In this document: positions 1-8,236 of the stretch, in pieces
How the letters are laid out: the number at the start of each line of letters is the position of its first letter
Position numbering within the stretch: the first letter of the stretch is position 1
Assembly (NCBI GenBank): GCA_002730365.1
Contig: PBZZ01000051.1
Span: 1-12,807 of the forward strand
Direction of reading: 5' to 3'
DNA length: 12,807 bases
DNA from: Deltaproteobacteria bacterium
GTDB lineage: Bacteria; SAR324; NAC60-12
Position numbers and translations under genes: made by a program
Notes under the pieces: model-generated
What the model was told of the DNA's origin: nothing
Database searches by the model: none
What the model saw: the letters and a program-made list of their open reading frames with translations, nothing else

Positions 1-38
1 CAACTCTGAAAGCTCTCAGATAGAAACGAATCAAAAAA

Positions 39-539
39 TTATTTTAAATCAGGGTAAACAAGTTCTTTTTGGGGCGGATAGGGGCACACTTGCCTGAATA
101 CCTTAACATTTTTGGAGAGCCAAAAAATTTCAGCAAATCGATTAACTTTTTCTAAAAGTTTAAGGGTAGAGTCTTTACTCAAATTTTGTTTTGATTTAGA
201 GCACTCAAGCATAATAGAATGAGTCAGATCATGGATCTCTGGAAATGATTCAAATTGTGGTGTTTTAAAGTAGTCTCCCCATATAACTCTTATCTCTTCT
301 TTCACTTTGAGGCCGTGCTCTTCCTTCTGAAGAACTAATCGTATAAATTGGGCCCTGCTTTCAAGAGAAGCAGAATCTGAAGTATCTAATTCTCCGATCA
401 AATCGACTATCCGAATCATAGTTAGTACCGCAATCTGTGCACTGATTGGATCATATATTTTGCAGGGGATATCGCAGTGAGCAGATACAGTTTCTATATC
501 GAAATTTGAATTTAAAAAACCTGAAATAATTTCTTTCAT
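39..539 (-). CDS. sodN: Nickel-dependent superoxide dismutase (precursor)
   Basis: Converts superoxide to oxygen and hydrogen peroxide with a nickel ion held by the N-terminal hook of the mature enzyme. The 166-residue product shows the diagnostic hook HCDIPCKIYDP at residues 21-31: His21, Cys22 and Cys26 correspond to His1, Cys2 and Cys6 of the mature protein, and Tyr29 to Tyr9. The first 20 residues would be the propeptide removed to free His21. Further family matches are KEEHGLKVKEE (72-82), WGDYFKTP (87-94) and AEIFW (136-140). The residue after the second Cys is Lys where the Streptomyces enzyme has Gly, and about 20 extra residues follow the usual C-terminal end. The maturation protease SodX is not in the window; it could lie beyond the left edge, downstream of this gene. 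The start ATG has a weak AAGG about 7 bases upstream. Base composition is clearly more AT-rich than the genes to the right, which suggests acquisition by transfer. Confidence 0.9.
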   Translation of the reverse strand: MKEIISGFLNSNFDIETVSAHCDIPCKIYDPISAQIAVLTMIRIVDLIGELDTSDSASLESRAQFIRLVLQKEEHGLKVKEEIRVIWGDYFKTPQFESFPEIHDLTHSIMLECSKSKQNLSKDSTLKLLEKVNRFAEIFWLSKNVKVFRQVCPYPPQKELVYPDLK

Positions 540-869
540 TTTTGCCTTTTTAATGAAACGTCTGTCGCAGTGGCAAGCACAATAAAGAATATTGTGCTTA
601 GCGCGCTATCAAAGAAGTGAAATGTCCCATTGTCATGCGCGAGTAAGCTAAACGGCAGTGTACCGAGCAGCATAATAGTCAAAAAGTATTTCGTTTGAAA
701 CACTCTAGTCGAGGATATTAAGTATTAGAATAAATCTAGAGAAAAATCTTTGAAAAGGGGTACTACAACAGAAATTTTTTGATCGAAATTTACTGTCTTT
801 TACTTTTCAAAAGAAAATATAAAATTATCAAACAACCTTAAAAATGTAAATTAAAATTGCATTTACGCT
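540..869. other. AT-rich gene-free stretch between sodN and the sodB remnant
   Basis: Roughly one third G+C by eye, against about half in the genes further right. Apart from the dyad at 575-599 and the short repeat TTTTC-AAAA-GAAAA at 804-817, no reading frame, RNA gene or mobile-element end is visible. The composition changes near 860-880, where the recognisable sodB sequence begins. Confidence 0.6.
575..599. promoter_or_regulatory. Perfect 10-bp inverted repeat upstream of sodN
   Basis: AAGCACAATA, a 5-base spacer, then TATTGTGCTT: a perfect dyad 36-60 bases upstream of the sodN start. On the minus strand a possible -35 TTGATA (607-612) and -10 TATTCT (586-591) sit over it, with a rather short 15-base spacer, so the -10 would fall in the dyad. 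This is the layout of an operator for a dimeric repressor, for example a metal-responsive one. It does not match the Streptomyces Nur box as I know it. An RNA hairpin in the leader is the alternative. Confidence 0.55.
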
Positions 870-1283
870 CATTACACAAAGCCATTGATAAGTCCTGATG
901 ACAGTGCTTGCAACAATGCAGCCCAGGTTTGGAATCACACCTTCTACTAGAACTGTCTAAGCCCCAATGGAGATGGAGCACCCAATGACAAACTAGCCTC
1001 GGCGTTACAGAATTCCTTCGATTCCGGTGATGTGTTTAAAGAGGATTTCACCAATTCGGCAGTAAATAACTTTGATTCTGGGTGGACCTGGTTGGTGTAG
1101 AATTCCAATGACAAGCTGGCACTGGAGAACATCAGCAACGCAGCAACTCCTCTAACCGGGGCAAGCACACCACTGCTGACCTGTGATGTCTGGGAGCACA
1201 CTTACTACATCGACTATCGCAACGCTCGTCCAAAGTATCTGGACGCCTTCTGGAATCTTGTGAACTGGGACTTTGTCACATAA
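870..1283 (+). pseudogene. sodB: Iron superoxide dismutase remnant (5'-truncated, two in-frame TAG)
   Basis: Read in one frame, this stretch gives NNAAQVWNHTFY, then TAG at 948-950, then NCLSPNGDG and the block FDSGWTWLV, then TAG at 1098-1100, then [20 protein letters not shown] and [11 protein letters not shown], ending at TAA 1281-1283. It aligns without a gap to E. coli SodB from about residue 66 to near the C terminus. The first TAG sits on the Trp of the HTFYW motif (one change from TGG), the second on a usual Lys (one change from AAG). Three of the four metal ligands remain (His of WNH, Asp and His of DVWEH). The first ligand His and about 60-65 N-terminal residues are missing, and no start codon is visible. 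Composition resembles the core genes, so this is probably the resident enzyme gene, now dead, next to a nickel superoxide dismutase that could have replaced it. Loss of the 5' end argues against stop-codon readthrough keeping it alive. Confidence 0.9.
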
Positions 1284-1309
1284 AACATGAGCTGATAGCA
1301 CTCTCTTTT

Positions 1310-1337
1310 GCAGACCGCTTTTGCTGCTGCGGTCTGC
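1310..1337 (+). terminator. Hairpin downstream of the sodB remnant
   Basis: GCAGACCGC, a 10-base loop, then GCGGTCTGC: a perfect 9-bp stem 27 bases after the sodB stop codon. Only a short pyrimidine run (CTTCGCT) follows, so it is an imperfect intrinsic terminator, perhaps the old sodB terminator that outlived its gene. Confidence 0.6.
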
Positions 1338-1360
1338 CTTCGCTCGCAGCAAATCAACCC

Positions 1361-1389
1361 TTGCAATTTCAATAGCAGTTTCTTACACT
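1361..1389 (+). promoter_or_regulatory. Candidate sigma-70 promoter of hppA
   Basis: TTGCAA (1361-1366), a 17-base spacer and TACACT (1384-1389) each match four of six consensus positions. This would give an hppA leader of about 150 bases. The leader contains a 6-bp inverted repeat, CTCTGG (1417-1422) with CCAGAG (1455-1460), but no riboswitch I recognise. Confidence 0.4.
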
Positions 1390-1544
1390 TAGCGGCTTTC
1401 CATTTGGTAATTCCTCCTCTGGAAGATCATGGAGCCCCGGAGGCGTGGCCTGCACCAGAGAAGTCCGGAACACGTTACAAGCGCGTCTAGCCTTCACTCC
1501 TTTCCTTCTGTTTCCACCTCATTTTTTAACGGAGTAAGTCTCTC

Positions 1545-3671
1545 ATGACCATTTCGCTCATTTTGGTCCTGTCGGTCTTTGGACTGCTGATCGCCCTGTA
1601 CTATGCTCGTCAGGTCTCGCAAATTCCATTGACCCAAGGCATCTCTGACTCTGCTGAAGCAGAACGCCTGCGCAAGATTCATGGCGCGATCTCCAAGGGA
1701 GCGATGGCCTTCCTGACCCAAGAGTATCGCTACATGATCTATTTCATGGTGGCATTCGCAGTTCTGATCTCATTTTTAGTGGATGATCCACACACTGCCA
1801 ATCTGAACGAGGGTATGTATACAGCGCTCTCATTCCTGCTTGGAGCCGGTATATCTATGGTATCTGGCTTTGTTGGGATGAAGATTGCGACGATTGGTAA
1901 TGCACGCACAACCGTTTCCGCCAAGACTTCGATTTCTAAAGCATTCCAGGTTGCCTTGCAATCTGGCGCAGTGATGGGTTTCGGCTTAGTTGGTTTGGCC
2001 GTGTTCGGGCTGATCGGTGTGTACCTGATGTTGGTGGGCTTTCTACCTTCTGGAGTAGATACACATATCCTAATGGAAGTCATGGCTGGCTTTGGTCTGG
2101 GAGGTTCTTCGATTGCGTTGTTCGGTCGTGTAGGCGGTGGGATCTTCACCAAGGCAGCAGACGTCGGAGCGGACCTGGTTGGGAAGGTGGAGCAGGGAAT
2201 TCCAGAGGACGATCCTCGCAACCCGGCGGTCATCGCAGATAACGTTGGTGACAATGTTGGTGACGTAGCAGGGATGGGAGCAGACCTTTTTGGTTCCTGT
2301 GCTGAAAGTACCTGTGCCGCATTAGTGATTGGGGCCGTGGCCTTTGCCACCAACCTGGAGGCCTTGCTCTTCCCGATTTTGGTCACAGCCATTGGGATTC
2401 CGTTGGCGCTAGCCACGATGTTCACGGCACGGGTTCAGGAAGAAAAAGATGTGGCTCCTACTTTGAAGAAGCTGCTGGTTGTCTCCACGATCCTCAGCGT
2501 GGTTGTGATGTTCTTTGTGACCAAGTGGGCTCTGCCGGCGACCTTCGTAATCAGTGGTTCAGAATACACCAATCTTGGGATCTACTGGTGCTACTTTGCT
2601 GGAGCCGTGGCTGGTCTGGCGGTAGGACTACTGACAGAATACTATACATCTCATGATTTCGCACCTGTGCGGGAAGTAGCCAAAGCTTCAGAAACAGGTT
2701 CAGCTACCAACATCATTTTTGGCCTAGCCCTTGGCTACCACAGCTCTGTTGGATCAATCCTGGCAATCGCAGTCAGTATTTATGTGCCATTTTACTTCGG
2801 TGGAATGTACGGAGTAGCGATTGCAGCCTTAGGTATGCTCAGCACACTGATCATTGGTCTGGCAATTGATGCCTACGGGCCAGTGGCTGATAACGCCGGT
2901 GGTATTGCTGAGATGAGCGGCATGGAAGAAGGTGTGCGAAAGCGCACCGACGTGCTGGATGCTGCTGGTAACACGACCGCTGCGATTGGCAAAGGCTTCG
3001 CAATTGGTTCTGCAATCCTGACGGCCTTAGCCCTGTTTGCTGCCTTCCTGACTCGTGCTGACTATCTGCAGCCAGATGTTGACCTGATGGCTAGCATCAG
3101 CTTGCTGGATCCATTGGTACTGACCGGTCTCTTCGTCGGTGCCATGTTGCCCTTCCTCTTTTCAGCAATGACCATGAAGTCTGTTGGAAAAGCAGCCTTT
3201 GACATGATCGAGGAAGTACGCCGTCAGTTCCGTACGATTGATGGCATCATGGAGGGCAAGGCTGAACCCGACTATGCACAGTGCGTTGCCATTTCGACCA
3301 AGGCCGCTGTCCGCGAGATGATTCCTCCCGGTATCCTGATCATAGGTACTCCAATTGTTGTGGGCTTCTTTTTCGGTATTCCTGCACTGGCTGGAGTATT
3401 AGCTGGTTCATTGGTCGCTGGTGGTGTGTTGGCAATCTCCTCAGCCAACTCTGGAGGAGCCTGGGACAATGCCAAGAAGTACATTGAAGCTGGGAATCTG
3501 GGTGGAAAGGGAACCGATACTCACAAAGCTGCAGTTGTCGGTGACACCGTAGGTGATCCCTTGAAAGACACATCTGGTCCTTCGCTGAATATTCTGATCA
3601 AGCTGTCGGCGATTCTCAGCCTTGTCTTTGTTCCTTTCTTTGTAGAATACGGTGGATTATTGGTCAACTGA
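1545..3671 (+). CDS. hppA: Potassium-dependent membrane pyrophosphatase, probably proton-pumping
   Basis: Hydrolyses pyrophosphate and uses the energy to pump ions across the inner membrane. The 708-residue length and strongly hydrophobic make-up, with about 16 membrane segments, fit the family. Substrate and magnesium sites are visible: [11 protein letters not shown] (206-216), DDPRNP and the NVGDNVGD block (222-240), GGAWDNAKK (637-645) and [16 protein letters not shown] (660-675). GNTTAA at 475-480 followed by IGKG carries Ala479 and Gly482, the pair typical of potassium-dependent enzymes; potassium-independent ones have Lys and Thr there. The glutamate that helps set ion choice is Glu254 in LFGSCAES, the plant-like place, not the LFES place of sodium pumps, so proton transport is inferred. 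Start: GGAG at 1531-1534, 10 bases before the ATG. It is preceded by its own promoter candidate and followed by a hairpin, so it probably forms a single-gene unit. Confidence 0.95.
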   Translation: MTISLILVLSVFGLLIALYYARQVSQIPLTQGISDSAEAERLRKIHGAISKGAMAFLTQEYRYMIYFMVAFAVLISFLVDDPHTANLNEGMYTALSFLLGAGISMVSGFVGMKIATIGNARTTVSAKTSISKAFQVALQSGAVMGFGLVGLAVFGLIGVYLMLVGFLPSGVDTHILMEVMAGFGLGGSSIALFGRVGGGIFTKAADVGADLVGKVEQGIPEDDPRNPAVIADNVGDNVGDVAGMGADLFGSCAESTCAALVIGAVAFATNLEALLFPILVTAIGIPLALATMFTARVQEEKDVAPTLKKLLVVSTILSVVVMFFVTKWALPATFVISGSEYTNLGIYWCYFAGAVAGLAVGLLTEYYTSHDFAPVREVAKASETGSATNIIFGLALGYHSSVGSILAIAVSIYVPFYFGGMYGVAIAALGMLSTLIIGLAIDAYGPVADNAGGIAEMSGMEEGVRKRTDVLDAAGNTTAAIGKGFAIGSAILTALALFAAFLTRADYLQPDVDLMASISLLDPLVLTGLFVGAMLPFLFSAMTMKSVGKAAFDMIEEVRRQFRTIDGIMEGKAEPDYAQCVAISTKAAVREMIPPGILIIGTPIVVGFFFGIPALAGVLAGSLVAGGVLAISSANSGGAWDNAKKYIEAGNLGGKGTDTHKAAVVGDTVGDPLKDTSGPSLNILIKLSAILSLVFVPFFVEYGGLLVN

Positions 3672-3698
3672 GACCAACTACGGGATTCCCTCTTTTTG

Positions 3699-3730
3699 GG
3701 CTGGCTGATCACAGGCCAGCCTCTTCCTGC
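3699..3730 (+). terminator. Intrinsic terminator of hppA
   Basis: GGCTGGC (3699-3705), a 9-base loop and GCCAGCC (3715-3721) form a GC-rich 7-bp stem 28 bases after the hppA stop, followed by the pyrimidine-rich run TCTTCC. The T run is interrupted, so efficiency is uncertain. Confidence 0.6.
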
Positions 3731-3823
3731 CTCATTTTGCCACAAAAATATTGCTCTCTGTTAGTGCTTCTTAGATGATGATGATTTTTGTGACTTTTCG
3801 TTAGCCTTCGTGGAGTTATGCCC

Positions 3824-6595
3824 ATGAATTCAGAGGAATCCGCATTTTCCCAAGATCAGCAAAACCGTGAGATTACGCTGGCCAACATGGCCTCCTATTA
3901 TCGGGTTTTGCTGGAGAACGTACCGGATGCCCTGTTTGTCCTGAATACCGGTTGGAAGATCACCTTTGCCAATACCTGGGCTGAGGAAATCTTCGGTTAC
4001 AGCCGGGAGGATCTAGATCTGCGGAGTCTTGCTGACCTGCTGATCCAACCGACACAGGCAATGCCAAAAATCCAGGAAATCACACTGTTGCCTCCAGATG
4101 GTCAGGGTCGGAGTATTGAGTGCTTTGCAAGGCATCAGTCTGGAAACGTTCTCCCAGTAGAAATCAGCGCTGTTCGCTCCCAGACCAGTCAGGGTACGAT
4201 GATCATGGTTTCTGTGCGGGAAATCAGCGCTCGAAAGCAGGCTGAGCAGACCATGCGCAAACTCTCACATGCGGTTCGCTTTAGCTCAGCGATGACGATC
4301 ATTGCGGATCGTAACGGTTGTATTGAATACGTGAATCGGAAGTTCACTGAAGTCACCGGTTTTGCGGAGGAAGATGTTTGTGGTCAGCAGATGGTGCAAT
4401 TCTATCAGACAGACTCGACAAACAATGCGTATGGAGAACTCTGGGAGACAGTCACTGTAGGACAAGAATGGCAAGGAGAGCTCCAGGCTCGCCGCAAAAA
4501 CAATCAGGACTACTGGGCAAGAATGTTGGTGGCTCCTGTGCTGGAGGATAATGGAGATCTCAGCAGTGTGGTTGTGATGCAGGAAGATATCACGGTCCAG
4601 AAACAGTATGAGCAAAGTCTGCACGAAGCGATGGAAGCGGCTAAGGCCGCCAACGCGGCTAAGAGCGAGTTTCTTGCCAATATGAGCCACGAAATCCGCA
4701 CACCGCTAAATGCAGTTATCGGACTGTCTCAACTGTGTATCCAAACCCGTCTGAATCCACAGCAACGTGACTATCTGGACAAGATTGCGCGCTCAGCACA
4801 GTCACTGCTTGGCATCATCAACGATATTCTGGACTTCTCTAAAATTGAAGCCAACAAGCTGGAGTTGGAAGAAACAAACTTCAGTCTCGACTCAGTGTTC
4901 AAGAATGTCTCAACGATGCTCTCGATCCGAGCGCTGGAAAAAAATATCGAGTTGCTTTTCGACGTACCACCAAGTCTTCCAGAACAGCTAGTTGGGGATC
5001 CCTTGCGGCTTGGTCAGATTTTGACAAACCTGACTAACAACGCAGTCAAGTTCACTGAACGGGGTGAGGTAGTCATTGCCGTTGAAGAGTTGGAGCGTGC
5101 TACAGACATCATCCGGTTACGCTTTACGGTTCGGGACACGGGTATTGGTATTCCCGCAGAGCAGCTGTCTCAATTGTTCCGATCCTTCACCCAGGTCGAT
5201 TCATCGACTACTCGGAAATATGGTGGTACAGGGCTAGGCCTAGCGATCTGTAAGCGACTTGTGGAGATAATGGGAGGAGAGATTCGTGTGCAGAGTACCG
5301 TGCACCAAGGGACTTCATTTTCTTTTGAGTTGAGCCTAAGAATGGCTTCTTCCAGTCCAGTTTCCCGTCAGATGATTGCTAACTGCAGAAATCTGCGCGC
5401 TATCATTGTGGATGACAATCGGACCTCGTGCCAGATCCTGGAGCAACAACTACAGGCCTTAGAATTACAAACTGAGGCGGTGCATTCTGGTGAAGAAGCT
5501 CTACGAAGAGTAGGACGTGGGGCTTTTGATTTGGTGTTGATTGACTGGCGCCTCGGTGGAGGGATGGATGGCATTCGTACAGCTAAACTGATTGGGAGCG
5601 AACTGGAGTTGGAAAAGTCGCCAAAAATTTTGCTAGTGACGGCCTACGGTCGTGACGATCTTTGGCCTCGGGCGCAGCAGGCAGGAGTCAGTGGGATGCT
5701 GATCAAGCCGATTCAAAAGCTGGCCCTGCACACGGCTCTCAACAACCTACTCCAGCCGAAGGCAGATTCTGATGGCACAGATCCTCTCCAAAGTAACAAG
5801 ATGGCGGAGCCGGACCTCAGCAAAATTCGTGGATCACGAATCCTATTGGTTGAGGATAACGAACTCAATCAGCAGTTGGCTACCGAACTGCTCCGGCAGC
5901 GTAATTTCGCGGTAGATGTAGCTCCGAATGGTCAGGAAGCTCTCAATGTTCTACGACGCCAGTCCTATGATTTAGTATTGATGGACGTGCAGATGCCCGT
6001 GATGGATGGCTATGAAGCAACTCACTTCTTGCGGCGCTTACCACAATTCAAGGAATTACCCATTATCGCCATGACCGCCAATGCTCTTCATACAGACCGT
6101 GAGCAGGCGCTAGAAGTGGGGATGAATGATCATATTCCCAAGCCCATTGCGTTGCAGTTGTTGTTGAGCAAACTGCTCCAATGGATTCCACCTAAGAAAG
6201 ATGGGACAACCGTGCCGACCAACCAACCACTGGAGTCACCACCAAAAGAATTGCCTGCCAATGTTCCTGGGCTAGCGATCGCAACCGCTCTGAATCGTCT
6301 AAACCAAAATACCTCGCTGTACCTGCGTCTGTTGGATGTCTTTCAGCGTAACCAGTCCAACACAGTGGAAAAAATGCAGGCCCTACTTGCAGAAGAAAAT
6401 CTGGTAGAAGCTGCTCGTCTCGCCCACACCCTGAAGGGAATTGCTGGAAGTCTGGGAGCCAAGGGACTGGAGACAGCGTCTCGCACTGCTGAAGCACAAC
6501 TGCGTGAAGGTAAAGTGGCCCCAGATTCATTGGCTACTCTAGAGAAAGAACTCAAACAGGTTCTGCAAGCTGTGGCGAATTTGCTGGCGCGCTGA
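3824..6595 (+). CDS. Soluble hybrid histidine kinase: PAS-PAS-HisKA-HATPase-REC-REC-Hpt
   Basis: A complete multi-step phosphorelay in one 923-residue chain. In order: two PAS sensor domains (about 24-138 and 146-260); a short coiled coil; HisKA with phospho-His289 in the block HEIRTPLN; HATPase with N box Asn406 (NLTNNAVKF), G1 box DTGIG (438-442) and G2 box GGTGLGL (467-473); receiver 1 with Asp530/Asp531, phospho-Asp574 and Lys628; receiver 2 with Glu677/Asp678, phospho-Asp721, Thr751 and Lys773; and an Hpt domain with His868 in AHTLKGIAGSLG. All key residues are present. No signal peptide or membrane segment is seen, so it should sense a cytoplasmic cue; the PAS domains lack the LOV cysteine motif and the ligand is unknown. 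GGAG at 3812-3815 lies 8 bases before the ATG at 3824 but only 2 bases before another in-frame ATG at 3818, so the later start is preferred. No DNA-binding partner regulator is adjacent. The architecture resembles BarA without the membrane part. Confidence 0.93.
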   Translation: MNSEESAFSQDQQNREITLANMASYYRVLLENVPDALFVLNTGWKITFANTWAEEIFGYSREDLDLRSLADLLIQPTQAMPKIQEITLLPPDGQGRSIECFARHQSGNVLPVEISAVRSQTSQGTMIMVSVREISARKQAEQTMRKLSHAVRFSSAMTIIADRNGCIEYVNRKFTEVTGFAEEDVCGQQMVQFYQTDSTNNAYGELWETVTVGQEWQGELQARRKNNQDYWARMLVAPVLEDNGDLSSVVVMQEDITVQKQYEQSLHEAMEAAKAANAAKSEFLANMSHEIRTPLNAVIGLSQLCIQTRLNPQQRDYLDKIARSAQSLLGIINDILDFSKIEANKLELEETNFSLDSVFKNVSTMLSIRALEKNIELLFDVPPSLPEQLVGDPLRLGQILTNLTNNAVKFTERGEVVIAVEELERATDIIRLRFTVRDTGIGIPAEQLSQLFRSFTQVDSSTTRKYGGTGLGLAICKRLVEIMGGEIRVQSTVHQGTSFSFELSLRMASSSPVSRQMIANCRNLRAIIVDDNRTSCQILEQQLQALELQTEAVHSGEEALRRVGRGAFDLVLIDWRLGGGMDGIRTAKLIGSELELEKSPKILLVTAYGRDDLWPRAQQAGVSGMLIKPIQKLALHTALNNLLQPKADSDGTDPLQSNKMAEPDLSKIRGSRILLVEDNELNQQLATELLRQRNFAVDVAPNGQEALNVLRRQSYDLVLMDVQMPVMDGYEATHFLRRLPQFKELPIIAMTANALHTDREQALEVGMNDHIPKPIALQLLLSKLLQWIPPKKDGTTVPTNQPLESPPKELPANVPGLAIATALNRLNQNTSLYLRLLDVFQRNQSNTVEKMQALLAEENLVEAARLAHTLKGIAGSLGAKGLETASRTAEAQLREGKVAPDSLATLEKELKQVLQAVANLLAR

Positions 6596-6644
6596 GATAT
6601 GTGATCAGTGAAAATATCCACTAGACCATTTGATTGACCATTTC

Positions 6645-6677
6645 AGGATAGACTGGATGCCGATCTGCCACCATTGA
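6645..6677 (+). other. Micro-ORF with good ribosome site just before nnr
   Basis: AGGA at 6645-6648 stands 8 bases before an ATG at 6657 that opens a six-codon frame (MPICHH) ending at TGA 6675-6677, 17 bases before the nnr ATG, which lacks its own ribosome site. Ribosomes ending there could restart at nnr. This is inferred from spacing alone. Confidence 0.25.
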
Positions 6678-6694
6678 AGACGCACAAAGCCAAA

Positions 6695-8236
6695 ATGATA
6701 GAAGCTAACCTCCTCGATTACTGCAACCGTTTGACAGATGCTGTGGGCATGCAGGCAATGGATCGCAGAGCGATTGAGGAACTCGGACTACCTGGCCTAC
6801 TACTAATGGAGAATGCGGCTCGGGCTGTTGCAGACTGGTTGGGACAACGCTATCCAAACTCCAGGAGAATCTGTGTCTGCTGTGGAAGCGGCAACAATGG
6901 AGGAGATGGTTATGCAGCAGCCCGTCTACTGGCTAACCGGGGCTATTCTGTTTCGGTAGTCTGCCTTCAGGAACCTAACACTCCAGATGCTCAGCAGAAC
7001 TTCCGTCTTTGGCAAAATTTTGGCTCCACTCTGACTTTCCCAGAACCTGCTGCAGCACAAGCCATGGAAGAAGCAGACGTTGTTCTGGATGCTATCTTTG
7101 GAGTTGGTCTGCAACGTCCTGTTGTTGGCCTATATGCAGATTGGATTGCAGCTATCAATGCCAGTCCTGCAGAAGTGATTGGTGTGGACCTGCCTTCGGG
7201 GATTTTGGCAGATGACAGTCAGATACTGGGAACAGCAACACGCTGTGAGTCTACGGTCACTTTTCAGGTTCCCAAGATTGGGTTGTGGCAACATCCTGGA
7301 CGTGAACAAGCTGGAGAGATTCATGTTGTTGATGTCTGCATCCCACCGCATTGGCCAACTGGGGAGAAGTCCACTTACCTGCTGACAGAGAACTTTTTTC
7401 GACAAGCTCTTCCCAAACGTCCAATCACAGCCCACAAGGGAACTTTTGGGCATTTGCTGGTACTGGGTGGTCAGGCAGGAATGGTAGGTGCGGTGCAGTT
7501 GGCGAGTCAAGCAGCCTTGCAGGTGGGCACTGGACTAGTCACTGCAGCAGTGCCAGGCGTTTTGCGAGATCGGCTTCTTGGTGTGCCAGAAGTGATGACT
7601 TGGTCAGCGTCTCAGACAAAAGACGTCTGGCAAGTGAGTACGCTATCCGAACTGAGGCCCCAATTACCACGCTACAATGTGCTGGTTGTGGGTTGTGGAA
7701 TCGGTATCAGCGAAGAAATCCCAGCATTATTAGAGGGAATTTTACTGGAAGTGAGAGAGTTGCCCGTTATGATTGATGCCGATGGACTGAATGCGCTTGA
7801 CCCAAATTGGCTTCGTGAAAGAGAAATTCCGGCTGTACTGACACCACATCCGGGAGAGTTATCACGCTTGATCGATAAGCCTGTCCCAGAATTTCAGCAA
7901 CAACGCGTGGCTACTGTACGTCACTGGGCGCAGATGTGGGGGGTCGTCCTGCTGCTTAAGGGAGCGCTCACGGTGATTGGTACGCCAGATGGGCAAGTCT
8001 TCATCAATCCTACAGGCAATCAAGGAATGGCAACGGCAGGTTCTGGAGATGTACTCAGTGGGATGATTGGCGGACTACTGGCGCAAGGATTGAATCCTTT
8101 GGAGGCAACCTTAGTTGGTTGTTGGTGGCATGGATCTGCTGGGGATTGGCAGGCAAAAAGGTCGGGCGAAGTTGGGTTGACAGCTGGCAGGTTGATCGAA
8201 GGAATCAGCCCTGTGTGGCAACAGGTAGCATCTTGA
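6695..8236 (+). CDS. nnr: Bifunctional NAD(P)HX epimerase / ADP-dependent NAD(P)HX dehydratase
   Basis: Repairs damaged hydrated NADH and NADPH: the N-terminal half (YjeF_N) interconverts the R and S epimers, the C-terminal half (ribokinase-like, YjeF_C/CARKD) dehydrates the S form using ADP. The 513-residue length matches E. coli Nnr (515). Epimerase half: GSGNNGGDGY at 64-73, the acidic stretch LDAIFGVGL around 131-139 and VDLPSG at 164-169. Dehydratase half: HKGTFGHLLVLGG around 247-259, HPGE at 385-388 and GMATAGSGDVLSG at 444-456, with Asp452 as the expected catalytic base. The ATG at 6695 is chosen because the family's N-terminal helix begins just after it. It has no clear ribosome binding site; a TTG at 6674 would add seven residues. 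It follows the kinase gene by 99 bases with no obvious terminator between. Its last 32 bases overlap the convergent receiver gene. Confidence 0.93.
   Translation: MIEANLLDYCNRLTDAVGMQAMDRRAIEELGLPGLLLMENAARAVADWLGQRYPNSRRICVCCGSGNNGGDGYAAARLLANRGYSVSVVCLQEPNTPDAQQNFRLWQNFGSTLTFPEPAAAQAMEEADVVLDAIFGVGLQRPVVGLYADWIAAINASPAEVIGVDLPSGILADDSQILGTATRCESTVTFQVPKIGLWQHPGREQAGEIHVVDVCIPPHWPTGEKSTYLLTENFFRQALPKRPITAHKGTFGHLLVLGGQAGMVGAVQLASQAALQVGTGLVTAAVPGVLRDRLLGVPEVMTWSASQTKDVWQVSTLSELRPQLPRYNVLVVGCGIGISEEIPALLEGILLEVRELPVMIDADGLNALDPNWLREREIPAVLTPHPGELSRLIDKPVPEFQQQRVATVRHWAQMWGVVLLLKGALTVIGTPDGQVFINPTGNQGMATAGSGDVLSGMIGGLLAQGLNPLEATLVGCWWHGSAGDWQAKRSGEVGLTAGRLIEGISPVWQQVAS

Noticed and set aside
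870..1283. Functional sodB expressed through stop-codon readthrough
   Set aside because: The N-terminal third with one metal ligand and the start codon is gone, so readthrough alone could not restore an active enzyme.
1308..1490. Open frame of 60 codons between the sodB remnant and hppA
   Set aside because: It runs through the terminator hairpin and the promoter candidate, has no ribosome site and resembles no protein I know.
1739..2425. Long open frame (228 codons) on the minus strand inside hppA
   Set aside because: It is antisense to the conserved pyrophosphatase core; its Pro/Ala/Thr-rich product is the expected shadow of a Gly/Ala/Val-rich membrane protein.
3751..3779. Promoter for the hybrid kinase, TTGCTC with GATGAT
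   Set aside because: Both hexamers are weak matches and lie in a GAT-repeat stretch; not distinguishable from chance.
3964..4600. LOV (blue-light) domain in the PAS region of the hybrid kinase
   Set aside because: The flavin-binding cysteine motif (NCRFLQ-like) is absent in both PAS domains.
7351..7776. 141-codon plus-strand frame inside nnr
   Set aside because: Out-of-frame shadow of the conserved dehydratase domain, with a low-complexity product.
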